Positions 1 through 7,433 of a DNA stretch of 64,000 bases are shown one piece after another (position 1 is the first letter of the stretch; the number at the start of each line of letters is the position of its first letter). The stretch is from Spirochaetales bacterium (GTDB lineage: Bacteria; Spirochaetota; Spirochaetia; Treponematales; Treponemataceae). The translations under genes were made by a program, and so were the position numbers. Where the stretch lies: assembly GCA_003252395.1 (NCBI GenBank), contig QKEL01000014.1, positions 346,155 to 410,154 on the forward strand. The letters run 5' to 3'. The notes below the pieces were generated by a model, which saw only the letters and a list, made by a program, of their open reading frames with translations, was not told the DNA's origin and did no database searches.

Positions 1-223
1 CGATATCGGAGGGGGGTATCGCGAGGATATAGCCGCCGGAGGCTCCCTTGATCGAACGGATAAACCCGGCGCGCTTGAGAATCACCGCGACCTGTTCCAG
101 GTACCGGGCGGAAATTCGCTGGCGGTCCGCCACGCTGGAAAGCGAAACGTGGCTTTCGTCGGTGTTAAAGGCTAAGTCGATGAGCAAACGGAGGCCATAC
201 CGCCCCCTGGTGGATATCTTCAC
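1..223 (-). CDS. Rrf2-family transcriptional regulator, second copy (3' end cut by window edge)
   Basis: This is the amino-terminal part of a second Rrf2-type winged-helix repressor. It starts at a GTG and reads VKISTRGRYGLRLL, then RQRISARYLEQV and IRSIKGASGGYIL, the typical Rrf2 helix-turn-helix and wing. The GTG overlaps the TGA of the upstream Rrf2 gene as GTGA, and GAGGAGAG lies just upstream, so the two are probably translationally coupled. The coding sequence leaves the window at base 1, so its cysteine region cannot be examined. Family assignment is firm; target genes are unknown. Confidence 0.85.
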   Translation of the reverse strand, partial: MKISTRGRYGLRLLIDLAFNTDESHVSLSSVADRQRISARYLEQVAVILKRAGFIRSIKGASGGYILAIPPSDI

Positions 224-651
224 GACGCGCTCTCCTCGGGGTTACGGGTTCGATAGCAGATGACCAAATCGGAAAGATGCATGGAATCGATGCAGTCGTT
301 TATTTCGTCGGACAGGACGCCCCACACCTTGCGCGCCAGGCAATCGTCCTGGGCCTCGCACGGGAGCTTTCCAAGGCAGGCAACGGGTTCGAGGGGACCT
401 TCGACGGTACGAATCACGTCGCCCACGGTTATGGATTCGGCGGGCCGGGCGATCATGTAGCCCCCGGAAGAGCCGCGGATACCCCTTATCAACCCCGCCT
501 TTTTCAGGGGAATGAACAATTGTTCCAAATACCCGTCGGATATGCCGGTTGCCCCGGATATGACACGGGTGCTCGCGTATTCGCCATCGGGCAAGAGGGC
601 CAGATACAGCATGGATTCAAGGGAATAACGACCCCGAGAAGATATTTTCAT
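220..651 (-). CDS. Rrf2/IscR-type transcriptional regulator with Cys triad
   Basis: A 143-residue Rrf2-family DNA-binding protein. The start is the ATG giving MKISSRGRYSLESM, chosen because AGGAG lies 7 nt upstream; a longer reading frame exists but has no ribosome site. The N-terminal winged helix (residues 1-80, with GIRGSSGGYM as the wing) is followed by CLGKLPCEAQDDC. That is a C-x5-C-x5-C arrangement like the [2Fe-2S] ligands of IscR, so Fe-S or redox sensing is plausible. It overlaps a second Rrf2 gene downstream by 4 nt. No isc or suf genes are in the window. Confidence 0.9.
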   Translation of the reverse strand: MKISSRGRYSLESMLYLALLPDGEYASTRVISGATGISDGYLEQLFIPLKKAGLIRGIRGSSGGYMIARPAESITVGDVIRTVEGPLEPVACLGKLPCEAQDDCLARKVWGVLSDEINDCIDSMHLSDLVICYRTRNPEESAS

Positions 652-685
652 GGCAACTCCTGGGAATCCTTCAATCCGTAATTCC

Positions 686-700
686 CCTATGGAAACTAGG
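686..700. promoter_or_regulatory. short inverted repeat upstream of the Rrf2 pair (possible operator)
   Basis: CCTA-n7-TAGG dyad about 35-50 bp upstream of the first Rrf2 start, in the region where its promoter should lie. Autoregulation is common in Rrf2 proteins, but this site is short and only suggestive. Confidence 0.25.
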
Positions 701-731
701 ATATACCGAAGCGAAAAAAATGACAAGACGA

Positions 732-760
732 CTGAACAAGAGAACGGTTTATGCTACACT
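732..760 (+). promoter_or_regulatory. slyX promoter, apparently leaderless
   Basis: CTGAAC, a 17-nt spacer, then TACACT ending 6 nt before the slyX ATG. Transcription would begin at or next to the start codon. Confidence 0.55.
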
Positions 761-766
761 GGAACG

Positions 767-973
767 ATGAACGCTACCGAGGATCGCATAACGGCGATCG
801 AGATGAAACTCGCCTATTTGGAAGATTTTTTGAACAAGCTACAGGCGGTTACCGTTGAACACACTGCGGTAATTGACCGGATTCAAGGCGAAACCCGCGC
901 CATAAAAGATAAAATTACCGATTTGGCGGGCTCGGCCCAGGATATTCCGAACGTTCGTCCGCCCCATTATTGA
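767..973 (+). CDS. slyX: SlyX family protein
   Basis: A 68-residue, highly charged, probably coiled-coil protein. It has the SlyX layout: an acidic heptad-rich helix (ITAIEMKLAYLEDFLNKLQ) and the characteristic carboxyl end PNVRPPHY. SlyX proteins are small and of uncertain function. The ATG at 767 is preceded by no ribosome site but by a -10 hexamer only 6 nt away. It stands alone between divergent and downstream units. Confidence 0.85.
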   Translation: MNATEDRITAIEMKLAYLEDFLNKLQAVTVEHTAVIDRIQGETRAIKDKITDLAGSAQDIPNVRPPHY

Positions 974-1000
974 GTTCGCGTTCGGCCGGAAGGATCGCCC

Positions 1001-1029
1001 TTGACCGCATGGGGGAATGGGAGTATTCT
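1001..1029 (+). promoter_or_regulatory. promoter of the orphan receiver gene
   Basis: TTGACC, a 17-nt spacer and TATTCT. The start site is predicted about 28 nt before the ATG at 1064, with GGAG in the leader, so unlike several neighbours this gene has a normal 5' leader. Confidence 0.6.
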
Positions 1030-1063
1030 TCACACATCAGAAATAATTGGAGATTTTTACCAT

Positions 1064-1444
1064 ATGACCAAGATTCTCGTAGTCGAAGATGACGAATCGG
1101 TATCCGAACTGGTAAAAAGCGTGCTGGAACTCGAGGGCTATTCCGTTTCCACCGCCCCGAATGCCGAGACGGCAAAAAAGCTCATTCAAGAAAACGCTCC
1201 CGACCTCGCGCTTATCGATATTATACTGCCCGGACAGGGCGGAATGGATCTCATTCTCGAGCTTCACGCCTACTGCCCCGACCTGGCCATCGTGCTTACC
1301 TCGGGCAAGATCGACATGACCAAGGCGACCTTCAAGGTTCTGGCCCATCAATTCGGCGTCGTTTCCATCCTTCCGAAACCCTTCACCGTCGAGGAATTAA
1401 TCACTACCGTTACCGAATCGCTCGCCGGCTCAGTTCACGCATAA
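1064..1444 (+). CDS. Single-domain response regulator (CheY-like receiver)
   Basis: A 126-residue stand-alone receiver domain. The acidic pair (E8, D9, D10), phospho-acceptor D52 in LIDIILPG, T79/S80 and K105 in ILPKPF are all present, so it should be phosphorylatable. There is no output domain, and the partner kinase is not adjacent. The last 35 nt overlap the 3' end of the convergent methyltransferase gene. It could act as a CheY or Spo0F-like relay. Family certain, pathway unknown. Confidence 0.9.
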   Translation: MTKILVVEDDESVSELVKSVLELEGYSVSTAPNAETAKKLIQENAPDLALIDIILPGQGGMDLILELHAYCPDLAIVLTSGKIDMTKATFKVLAHQFGVVSILPKPFTVEELITTVTESLAGSVHA

Positions 1445-2153
1445 GTATCGAGCCCGCCACGGCCACGTTCAGGGAATCCACGTCGGTCGAAACGGGAATC
1501 ATGACCGCGCGGGCGCAGCGTTCCCGCCAGGCGTCGGGTATGCCGTCATGTTCGTTTCCCAGGACTAAGCACGTGCCGGCGCCGCCGCGACCCTCCCATT
1601 CATCCACCGAAACGGCCCCGCTTTCCAGTGAGGCCGCCACGGGCTCAACGCCCCTTTTTCCCCATTCAGCGAGGGTCTCAGGTTCCCCCCATACCGTTCG
1701 CAGGCGGTAGGCGGCGCCCATGGAGGCGCGCAGGGCCTTTCGGTTAAAGGGATCCAGGCACTCTTTCCCCAAAAGGACGGCGGTACAGCCGAACGCCAAG
1801 GCGGAGCGCAGGAGGGTGCCCAGGTTACCCGGATCGGTGATTTTCGGGAGCGCGAGGGATAGGCCGCGGGGAACGTCATCGCCAAAGCCGGAACGGTTTT
1901 CGTTTTGGGGGCGGCGTACGTGGGCGAGCATGCCCCGGTGAAAGGGGTACCCCGCCTCCCGGGAAAGGCCCGGGGCGTCCAGTACGGTAACCCCGGGAAA
2001 AAGCGCGCGGGCTTCCTCCGCCGCGGCCGAATCGGCAAAAAGCCGCACGACCTCAAAGCCGGACTCGAAGGCCCGCGAGACTAAGAGCCGCCCCTCCGCT
2101 GCGAAAAGCCCCCGGACGCGGAGCTCGGCGTCTTTCGCGGCGTGATCAGCCAT
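1410..2153 (-). CDS. SpoU (TrmH) family RNA 2'-O-methyltransferase
   Basis: A 247-residue SPOUT-class methyltransferase. The three SpoU motifs are visible: KITDPGNLGTLLRSA (motif 1), LVLGNEHDGIP (motif 2) and IPVSTDVDSLNVAVAGSILM (motif 3, forming the knotted SAM site). The first 90 residues match the RNA-binding N-terminal region of RlmB/TsnR-type enzymes. It probably methylates a ribose in rRNA or tRNA; the exact base cannot be read from sequence. Its ATG lies inside the end of mscS (8-nt overlap), so the two form an operon. Confidence 0.9.
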   Translation of the reverse strand: MADHAAKDAELRVRGLFAAEGRLLVSRAFESGFEVVRLFADSAAAEEARALFPGVTVLDAPGLSREAGYPFHRGMLAHVRRPQNENRSGFGDDVPRGLSLALPKITDPGNLGTLLRSALAFGCTAVLLGKECLDPFNRKALRASMGAAYRLRTVWGEPETLAEWGKRGVEPVAASLESGAVSVDEWEGRGGAGTCLVLGNEHDGIPDAWRERCARAVMIPVSTDVDSLNVAVAGSILMRELSRRAIR

Positions 2154-3012
2154 TCGCTTCGGCGTCGGCGTTCGCGGAAGGGGATGCGAATGCGGCGGAA
2201 TCGACCATATGGACGTCCAATTGGGGGAAGGGAATGGAGATTCCCTCTGCTCGGAACCGCTCGGACAAGTCCATCATCAGCGTGTTTTTCAGGTCCAGGT
2301 AGTTTTCTTTGGAGCCCCACACTCCCAGCAATATGTCCACGCTGGACGAGGAAAAGGAATCGAAAACGACGATCGGGGCGGGATCGGCCACGGCGAAGGC
2401 GTTTTTCGCGGCGATATCCAAAAGGATTTCCCTGATTCGGCGGAGGTTCGCCTCGTAGGAAACGCCGACGCGCAGGTCGCACCTTCTCACGTCGAAATGG
2501 GTAATGTTGACCAGATTGGTCTTGATGATCGTTTCGTTGGGAATGCGGACCAGCTTGTTATCGAAGGTTTTGAGGCGCACCGACAAGAGATCGAAGGATT
2601 CCACCACCCCGGTCACCGAGTCGACGGTGAGCACGTCGCCGATTTTAAACGCCCGCTCGGTCATCACGAAAAGGCCGGAGATCACGTTCGAAACCGAGGT
2701 CTGCGCGGCAAAGCCCACCGCGACGCCCGCGATGCCCGCCGCCCCGAGAATCGCGGAGAAATTGATGCCCAGGCGGTTGAAAATCGTCATCACGATTACC
2801 ACGACCGCCGTATAGTCAATGGCCTTGTGAATCAGGTACCGAACCTGTTCCGAAAGCCGGCTCCCGATAAAGCGGAGGACGAGCGAACGCACAATGCGAA
2901 AAGAGAGCCAAACCGTCGCGACTATAGCCACGCCCCAGGCAATATCCATAACTCGTTCCTTTGACAGGACCGTAAAAAAAGAATCGAAAAAACGGTTTAC
3001 TGCTTCAATCAT
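2146..3012 (-). CDS. mscS: MscS-type small-conductance mechanosensitive channel
   Basis: A 288-residue inner-membrane channel that releases solutes on hypo-osmotic shock. Transmembrane helices lie at about residues 20-42 and 67-88. The pore helix TM3 is the Gly/Ala-rich stretch GAAGIAGVAVGFAAQ, followed by the beta-domain signature GDVLTVDSVTGVVESFDLLSVRLKTF split across the cytoplasmic vestibule. Length matches the E. coli family (286). A TATACT -10 box sits 7 nt before the ATG with no ribosome site, so the mRNA may be leaderless. The SpoU gene follows, overlapping by 8 nt. Confidence 0.93.
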   Translation of the reverse strand: MIEAVNRFFDSFFTVLSKERVMDIAWGVAIVATVWLSFRIVRSLVLRFIGSRLSEQVRYLIHKAIDYTAVVVIVMTIFNRLGINFSAILGAAGIAGVAVGFAAQTSVSNVISGLFVMTERAFKIGDVLTVDSVTGVVESFDLLSVRLKTFDNKLVRIPNETIIKTNLVNITHFDVRRCDLRVGVSYEANLRRIREILLDIAAKNAFAVADPAPIVVFDSFSSSSVDILLGVWGSKENYLDLKNTLMMDLSERFRAEGISIPFPQLDVHMVDSAAFASPSANADAEANG

Positions 3013-3029
3013 GAGAATAAGTATACAAT

Positions 3030-3063
3030 AAAAAAGGGGAAAACGGCCAATGCCGATTTCCCC
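3030..3063 (-). terminator. Rho-independent terminator of the CoA ligase gene
   Basis: On the minus strand GGGGAAATCGGC, loop ATTG, then GCCGTTTTCCCC and a T run. One T-T mismatch. The stem lies directly behind the ligase stop and overlaps the region where the -35 of mscS would be. Confidence 0.8.
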
Positions 3064-3071
3064 TTCGCCGT

Positions 3072-4979
3072 TTACCGGAAAAGCCGCCGTATGCGGCTCG
3101 GGTAGAGGTCTTCCAGTTTGTAGCGCATTATCTCCTGTTTCGCGGAAAGCTCGACGCCGACCTCAAAGGGCTTCGAAAGGAGCTCCACGCGATTGATTCG
3201 CTCGAACATCTTGAAGCCCGTCTTGGCGTTGACCAATTCCGCGACCTCTACCTCGTACAGGCGTTTCACCTGCTCGTTTTCCAAAAGCACGTCGATATCC
3301 GACGGGTCGAGGCCGTTTTCGCGGGCCCAGGAAAGAAGCTCGTCGCGATTCACCACGATCAGGGCGCCGAGGTAGCGTTGGTCCTGGCCGAGCACCACCG
3401 ATTGGGCGACGAAGCGGGATTCGTTGATCTTCATTTCGATGGGCGCGGGTTCGATGTTTTCGCCGCCGCGAAGCACGATCGTGTCCTTTTTGCGGCCCCG
3501 GAGGATCAGCTCGCCCCGGTAGGTCTTCAGCCCGAGATCGCCCGTATCGAGCCAGCCGTCGGGAGAGAGCACCTTGGCGGTAAGGTCGGGTTTTTTATAG
3601 TACCCCCGCATCACGTTGCCGCCGCGGACCAGCACCATGCCCTTTTTCCCGGGAGGCAGTTCATTGCCCTCTTCATCCACGATTTTTACCTGATTGCAGC
3701 CGAGCGGCGCGCCGATGGTCCCGAATACGGGGCGCGGACCGGGCCGGACCGCCACAACCGGGGCGGTTTCGGTAAGGCCGTATCCTTCCACGACCCTGAC
3801 GCCGACCGCCCAGAAGAACTCGTCCACGTTTGGGGGGAGCGCCCCGCCGCCGGAAACCCCCACGACGAAGCCGGTTCCCAGCTTGGCCCGAATTTTCCGG
3901 AATACCAGCAGGCCGCCCAAGGCGCGGAGGGGTAAAAGGAGGAGCGCCGGGAGAAGGCCGATCAAGAAGCCCGAAACCCGGTCGGTCAGGCTAAAATACG
4001 GATAGCGTCCCGTGACGGCGCGGACCGAACGGGCGTGAACCTTGGCGATTTCCACGAAGAAATTGAAAAGCAGCCAGGTCGCGCCCCCGGTTTTCCGCAT
4101 GGTTCGGTAAATTCCGTCGTACACCGATTCCCATATGCGGGGTACCGAGGGGAAAAGCTGCGGATTCGTTTTCGCGAAATCGGCAAGGAGCACGCTGCCT
4201 ATGGGCTTCGAGTACACGATCGACGTGGCCCCGCCCAGCATGACGTACTCGCACAGGCGCTCAAAGGAGTGCCATACCGGCAGGACGGACAGGGCCTTGT
4301 GCCCGGGTTTCACCGGTATGCGCCAGGACAGCTCCGGCAATTGGCAGAGGAAGTTGGAATGGCTGAGCATGACGCCCTTGGGCTCCCCGGTGGTGCCGGA
4401 GGTGAAAATCAGCGTGGCGAGCTCGGAATCGATTCCCTTATCGAGCTCCGCCTGGGCGGCCCCGGGATTCGCCGCGGCCCAGACGCGTCCGGCGGCGACG
4501 AAATCGGCGAAGGAATGGGCCGTAAGGCCCGCGTCGGAGAGGGCCTTGACCGTATCCGCCGAGACCGCGTCGTAAAAAATGGCGTTTTTCAGGAGCGGAA
4601 GGCTCGATCGGTACTCGAGGATCTTTTTCCCCTGGGCCTCGTTTTCGAGAAACACCGTGCCGCAGTCGGCGAAGGAAAGAATATAGGCGATTTCCTTGGC
4701 GTTGGCGTCGCAGCCCCGGGGCACGTCCGCCGCCCCGATAGCCATGATGGCCATGCTCGTCTGGAACCATTCCGGCCGATTGTCGGAAATGATGCCGATA
4801 TGGTCGCCCCGCTTATGCGAGGACGAAAGGAGCGCGGACGAAAGATCCAGCACGGAGGCATAGAAATCACGATAGAGCACCGGAACGAACTCGCCGTTCG
4901 GGGAGCGATAATACTGGGCCGGCAGGTCCGGGTATTCGTTGGCAATGCGCTTTAAAAGCTGGGGAATCGATTGTTCCAT
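3072..4979 (-). CDS. AMP-dependent long-chain fatty-acid-CoA ligase
   Basis: A 635-residue acyl-adenylate-forming enzyme (ANL superfamily), activating a fatty acid with ATP and CoA. Motifs in order: the P-loop LIFTSGTTGEPKGVM (A3), the VEGYGLTETAP motif (A5), GWLDTGDLG (A7), and GRKKDTIVLRGGENIEP (A8/A10 region). A hydrophobic stretch near residue 340 (FLIGLLPALLLLPLRALGGLLVF) suggests membrane association, as in spirochaete and eukaryote-like ligases. A TATTTT hexamer lies 7 nt before the ATG. Chain-length preference is unknown. Confidence 0.9.
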   Translation of the reverse strand: MEQSIPQLLKRIANEYPDLPAQYYRSPNGEFVPVLYRDFYASVLDLSSALLSSSHKRGDHIGIISDNRPEWFQTSMAIMAIGAADVPRGCDANAKEIAYILSFADCGTVFLENEAQGKKILEYRSSLPLLKNAIFYDAVSADTVKALSDAGLTAHSFADFVAAGRVWAAANPGAAQAELDKGIDSELATLIFTSGTTGEPKGVMLSHSNFLCQLPELSWRIPVKPGHKALSVLPVWHSFERLCEYVMLGGATSIVYSKPIGSVLLADFAKTNPQLFPSVPRIWESVYDGIYRTMRKTGGATWLLFNFFVEIAKVHARSVRAVTGRYPYFSLTDRVSGFLIGLLPALLLLPLRALGGLLVFRKIRAKLGTGFVVGVSGGGALPPNVDEFFWAVGVRVVEGYGLTETAPVVAVRPGPRPVFGTIGAPLGCNQVKIVDEEGNELPPGKKGMVLVRGGNVMRGYYKKPDLTAKVLSPDGWLDTGDLGLKTYRGELILRGRKKDTIVLRGGENIEPAPIEMKINESRFVAQSVVLGQDQRYLGALIVVNRDELLSWARENGLDPSDIDVLLENEQVKRLYEVEVAELVNAKTGFKMFERINRVELLSKPFEVGVELSAKQEIMRYKLEDLYPSRIRRLFR

Positions 4980-5059
4980 AAATTACAAAATATCATGCGA
5001 TGTCATTTTGCGCAAGTTTTTAAGAAGGCGCGACGCAAGCCGTTCTCCCGGGAATTCGC

Positions 5060-5065
5060 TATACT
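5060..5065 (+). promoter_or_regulatory. -10 box of pdxA, apparently leaderless
   Basis: TATACT ends exactly 6 nt before the ATG of pdxA. No Shine-Dalgarno sequence can fit between them. Confidence 0.55.
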
Positions 5066-5071
5066 GTAACC

Positions 5072-5968
5072 ATGAGCGAACAAAAGAACAGGCCGAGAAT
5101 CGGCATAACCGCGGGCGACCCGGCGGGCATAGGCCCGGAGATCGTCGCGAAAACGCTGCGAGAGGGCGAAATAATCGATCTCTGCGAGCCCGTGGTCTTC
5201 GGGCCGATCGATCCGGCGGAAATCGCGGGGCTGGGCATACGGACCGGCGAGGTTTCCGCCCAGGGAGGGCGCATCGCCTTCGAATCGATCGAGCGCGCGG
5301 TAGCCGCGGCAAAACGGGGGGAAATCGACGCGGTCGCGACGGCCCCCATCAACAAGGAAAGCCTCCGCGCCGCCGGGGTTCCCTATATCGGGCATACGGA
5401 AATTCTCGCGGGCCTTACGGGAAGCGACGATCCCCTTACCCTCTTCGAGACCCTGGGGCTCAGGACGTTCTTCCTTTCCCGCCACGTCTCCCTTCGCCAG
5501 GCCTGCGACCTGGTGACCGAGGAGCGGGTGTACCGGTACCTCGTTCGCTCCTGCCTGGCGCTGAAAAACGACCTGGGAATCGACGACCCCCTGGTGGCGG
5601 TGGCGGGACTGAACCCCCACTGCGGCGAGCACGGGCTATTCGGGAACGAGGAAGAGGGAATCGAGCGGGCGATCGAGCGGGCGAAGGCGGACGGGCTTCG
5701 GATCGCGGGGCCGGTCGGCGCGGACTCGGTCTTTCACCAGGCGAAGATCGGGCGGTACGACGCGGTGCTTTCCCTCTACCACGATCAGGGACACATCGCC
5801 TGCAAAACGCTGGACTTCGAGCGCACCATCTCCCTCACCCTCGGGCTGCCCTTTCTCAGGACCAGCGTGGACCACGGCACGGCCTTCGACATCGCGGGAA
5901 AGGGAACGGCGAGCGCGGTCAGCATGATCGAGGCGGTAAAGACGGCGGCGCGGTACGCGCGGTCCTAA
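5072..5968 (+). CDS. pdxA: PdxA family 4-hydroxythreonine-4-phosphate dehydrogenase
   Basis: A 298-residue NAD-dependent, metal-binding dehydrogenase/decarboxylase. Motifs [20 protein letters not shown] (metal His), [21 protein letters not shown] and [10 protein letters not shown] are all intact. In the pyridoxal-phosphate pathway it oxidises 4-phosphohydroxy-L-threonine. No other pdx gene is near, so it could instead be a PdxA2-type 4-phospho-threonate/erythronate dehydrogenase of sugar-acid catabolism. Sequence reading alone does not separate the two. It converges on yesN with a 40-nt gap and no obvious U-tract terminator. Confidence 0.88.
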   Translation: MSEQKNRPRIGITAGDPAGIGPEIVAKTLREGEIIDLCEPVVFGPIDPAEIAGLGIRTGEVSAQGGRIAFESIERAVAAAKRGEIDAVATAPINKESLRAAGVPYIGHTEILAGLTGSDDPLTLFETLGLRTFFLSRHVSLRQACDLVTEERVYRYLVRSCLALKNDLGIDDPLVAVAGLNPHCGEHGLFGNEEEGIERAIERAKADGLRIAGPVGADSVFHQAKIGRYDAVLSLYHDQGHIACKTLDFERTISLTLGLPFLRTSVDHGTAFDIAGKGTASAVSMIEAVKTAARYARS

Positions 5969-6008
5969 GCCGGAGCGGGCCGGGCCAAGACGGGTCAGCC
6001 TGGGGCGG

Positions 6009-7433
6009 TCAGAACTGCTTCCGGTATTCGCCGGGGGAAACCCCGGTGTTTTCCTTGAAGGTCTTCATGAAGTATTTCACGTCGCCGAAGCCCGCGTTCT
6101 CGGCCACCTCGTATACCTTGTAGCACCCCTTCTCCAATAAGCGCTTCGCCTCGGCGAGCCTCAGGTTCTTGAGGTAGTCGTTAAAGTTGATCCCGGTATG
6201 TTCCTTGAATTTTTCCGAAAAATACGTGTAGTTAACCGAAACGTGATTGGCCACCACGGTCATGTTGATATCCTCGGTGAAATGCGCCCGGATATAGTCG
6301 ATGGCCTCGCTTACGAACGGATACTCCCCGTGGCCCTTTCGGAGTATGGTGTCCAGATACACGGCAAAATCGCCCACGGCGGCCCGATAGGCGCCGAGGG
6401 TCTCGAACTGGAACGCGTTCTCCAGCATGATTCCCTTCAGCGTGAGATAGGCGTCGGACTCGACCTGCTCCCGGTACTTTCGCAGGAATACCGCGTCCAA
6501 TAGCTCGCGAAGGGCATACAGCTCCCGGGCTCCCTCGGCGGTTCCCGGGCTCCCGAAATCGAAAAGCGCGTCGAGGGCCTCGGTCAGGCCCGCCGCGTTG
6601 CCGGCGCCGACATAGAGCGACAGCTTTTGCGCCGCCGACTCCGCGCCGGGGCGCCCCGCCCGCACGTCCGTCTCGGCGTGGAAGAAAACGCGGGTTTCCG
6701 CGTCGAAAAAGCGCCCCAACAGGGCGATCTCCGCCTGCCGCCGCGCGGCGCGCAGGTTGGCCGCGCTGGAGCAGGGGGCGCTCAAGCCGGCCCTGCCCCC
6801 GGCGACCGCGACGGCCCGCACGAACTCCTCCACCCGGTCATCGCGCACCACCAGGCCGAGCGACTCGCTTTTCCGCTCCACCACGTACCACGGGGCGCCG
6901 AGATCCAGGGACCCCAAGGCGGCTCCCCCGCCGGGCGCGGCGGCGATTGCGTAGCGGAAGGGCTCCCGGAACGAGAAGCCGCCGGGCAAGGAAACCCGGC
7001 CCGCCCTACCGTCTTCTATGGTTTTCCGTACCACCGCCTCGACGGTCCGCTTCCGGTCCGCCTCGATCCGCGCCATGGCCTTGGTAACGGTGGCTATGAG
7101 CTCGTTTCGGTCCACGGGCTTCAGGATGTACGAAACGGCGCCGTAACGGATCGCGTTCTGCGCGTAGGTGAAGTCGTCAAAGCCGCTCAGGACGACGATC
7201 ACCGGCTTGCGGTTCCCGCCGGAAATTTCCTTCATCAGGGCGACCCCGTCCATCTTGGGCATCCGGATGTCCGTGATGACCAGGTCGGGCGAGGATTCCC
7301 GCGCGATTTCGAGCGCCTCGAGCCCGTTTTTCGCCTCGAGGAATCTCACGGGGTAGCGGATCGATTCCGAGAGGATCTTGTGGATGCCCGCGCGGATGTT
7401 CTTCTCGTCGTCCACGATCAGTATCGATATCAT
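6009..7433 (-). CDS. AraC-type response regulator, YesN family
   Basis: A 474-residue two-component output protein. It has an N-terminal receiver with D8, D9, phospho-acceptor D55 and the conserved Lys in SYILKPVDR; a poorly conserved middle (about 120-360); and a C-terminal AraC double helix-turn-helix (about 370-474, with VANHVSVNYTYFSEKFKEHTG and VAENAGFGDVKYFMKTFKENTG). The start is the ATG 6 nt after GGAGG; it overlaps the TGA of the upstream kinase as ATGA. YesN regulators usually activate adjacent sugar-uptake operons. Here the likely targets are the glucan genes to the right, several of which share a promoter box. Confidence 0.92.
   Translation of the reverse strand: MISILIVDDEKNIRAGIHKILSESIRYPVRFLEAKNGLEALEIARESSPDLVITDIRMPKMDGVALMKEISGGNRKPVIVVLSGFDDFTYAQNAIRYGAVSYILKPVDRNELIATVTKAMARIEADRKRTVEAVVRKTIEDGRAGRVSLPGGFSFREPFRYAIAAAPGGGAALGSLDLGAPWYVVERKSESLGLVVRDDRVEEFVRAVAVAGGRAGLSAPCSSAANLRAARRQAEIALLGRFFDAETRVFFHAETDVRAGRPGAESAAQKLSLYVGAGNAAGLTEALDALFDFGSPGTAEGARELYALRELLDAVFLRKYREQVESDAYLTLKGIMLENAFQFETLGAYRAAVGDFAVYLDTILRKGHGEYPFVSEAIDYIRAHFTEDINMTVVANHVSVNYTYFSEKFKEHTGINFNDYLKNLRLAEAKRLLEKGCYKVYEVAENAGFGDVKYFMKTFKENTGVSPGEYRKQF

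Noticed and set aside
4939..6123. Open frame of 394 codons on the plus strand covering pdxA
   Set aside because: It runs in another frame of pdxA and encodes an Arg/Gly-rich shadow without homology; the pdxA frame has all family motifs.
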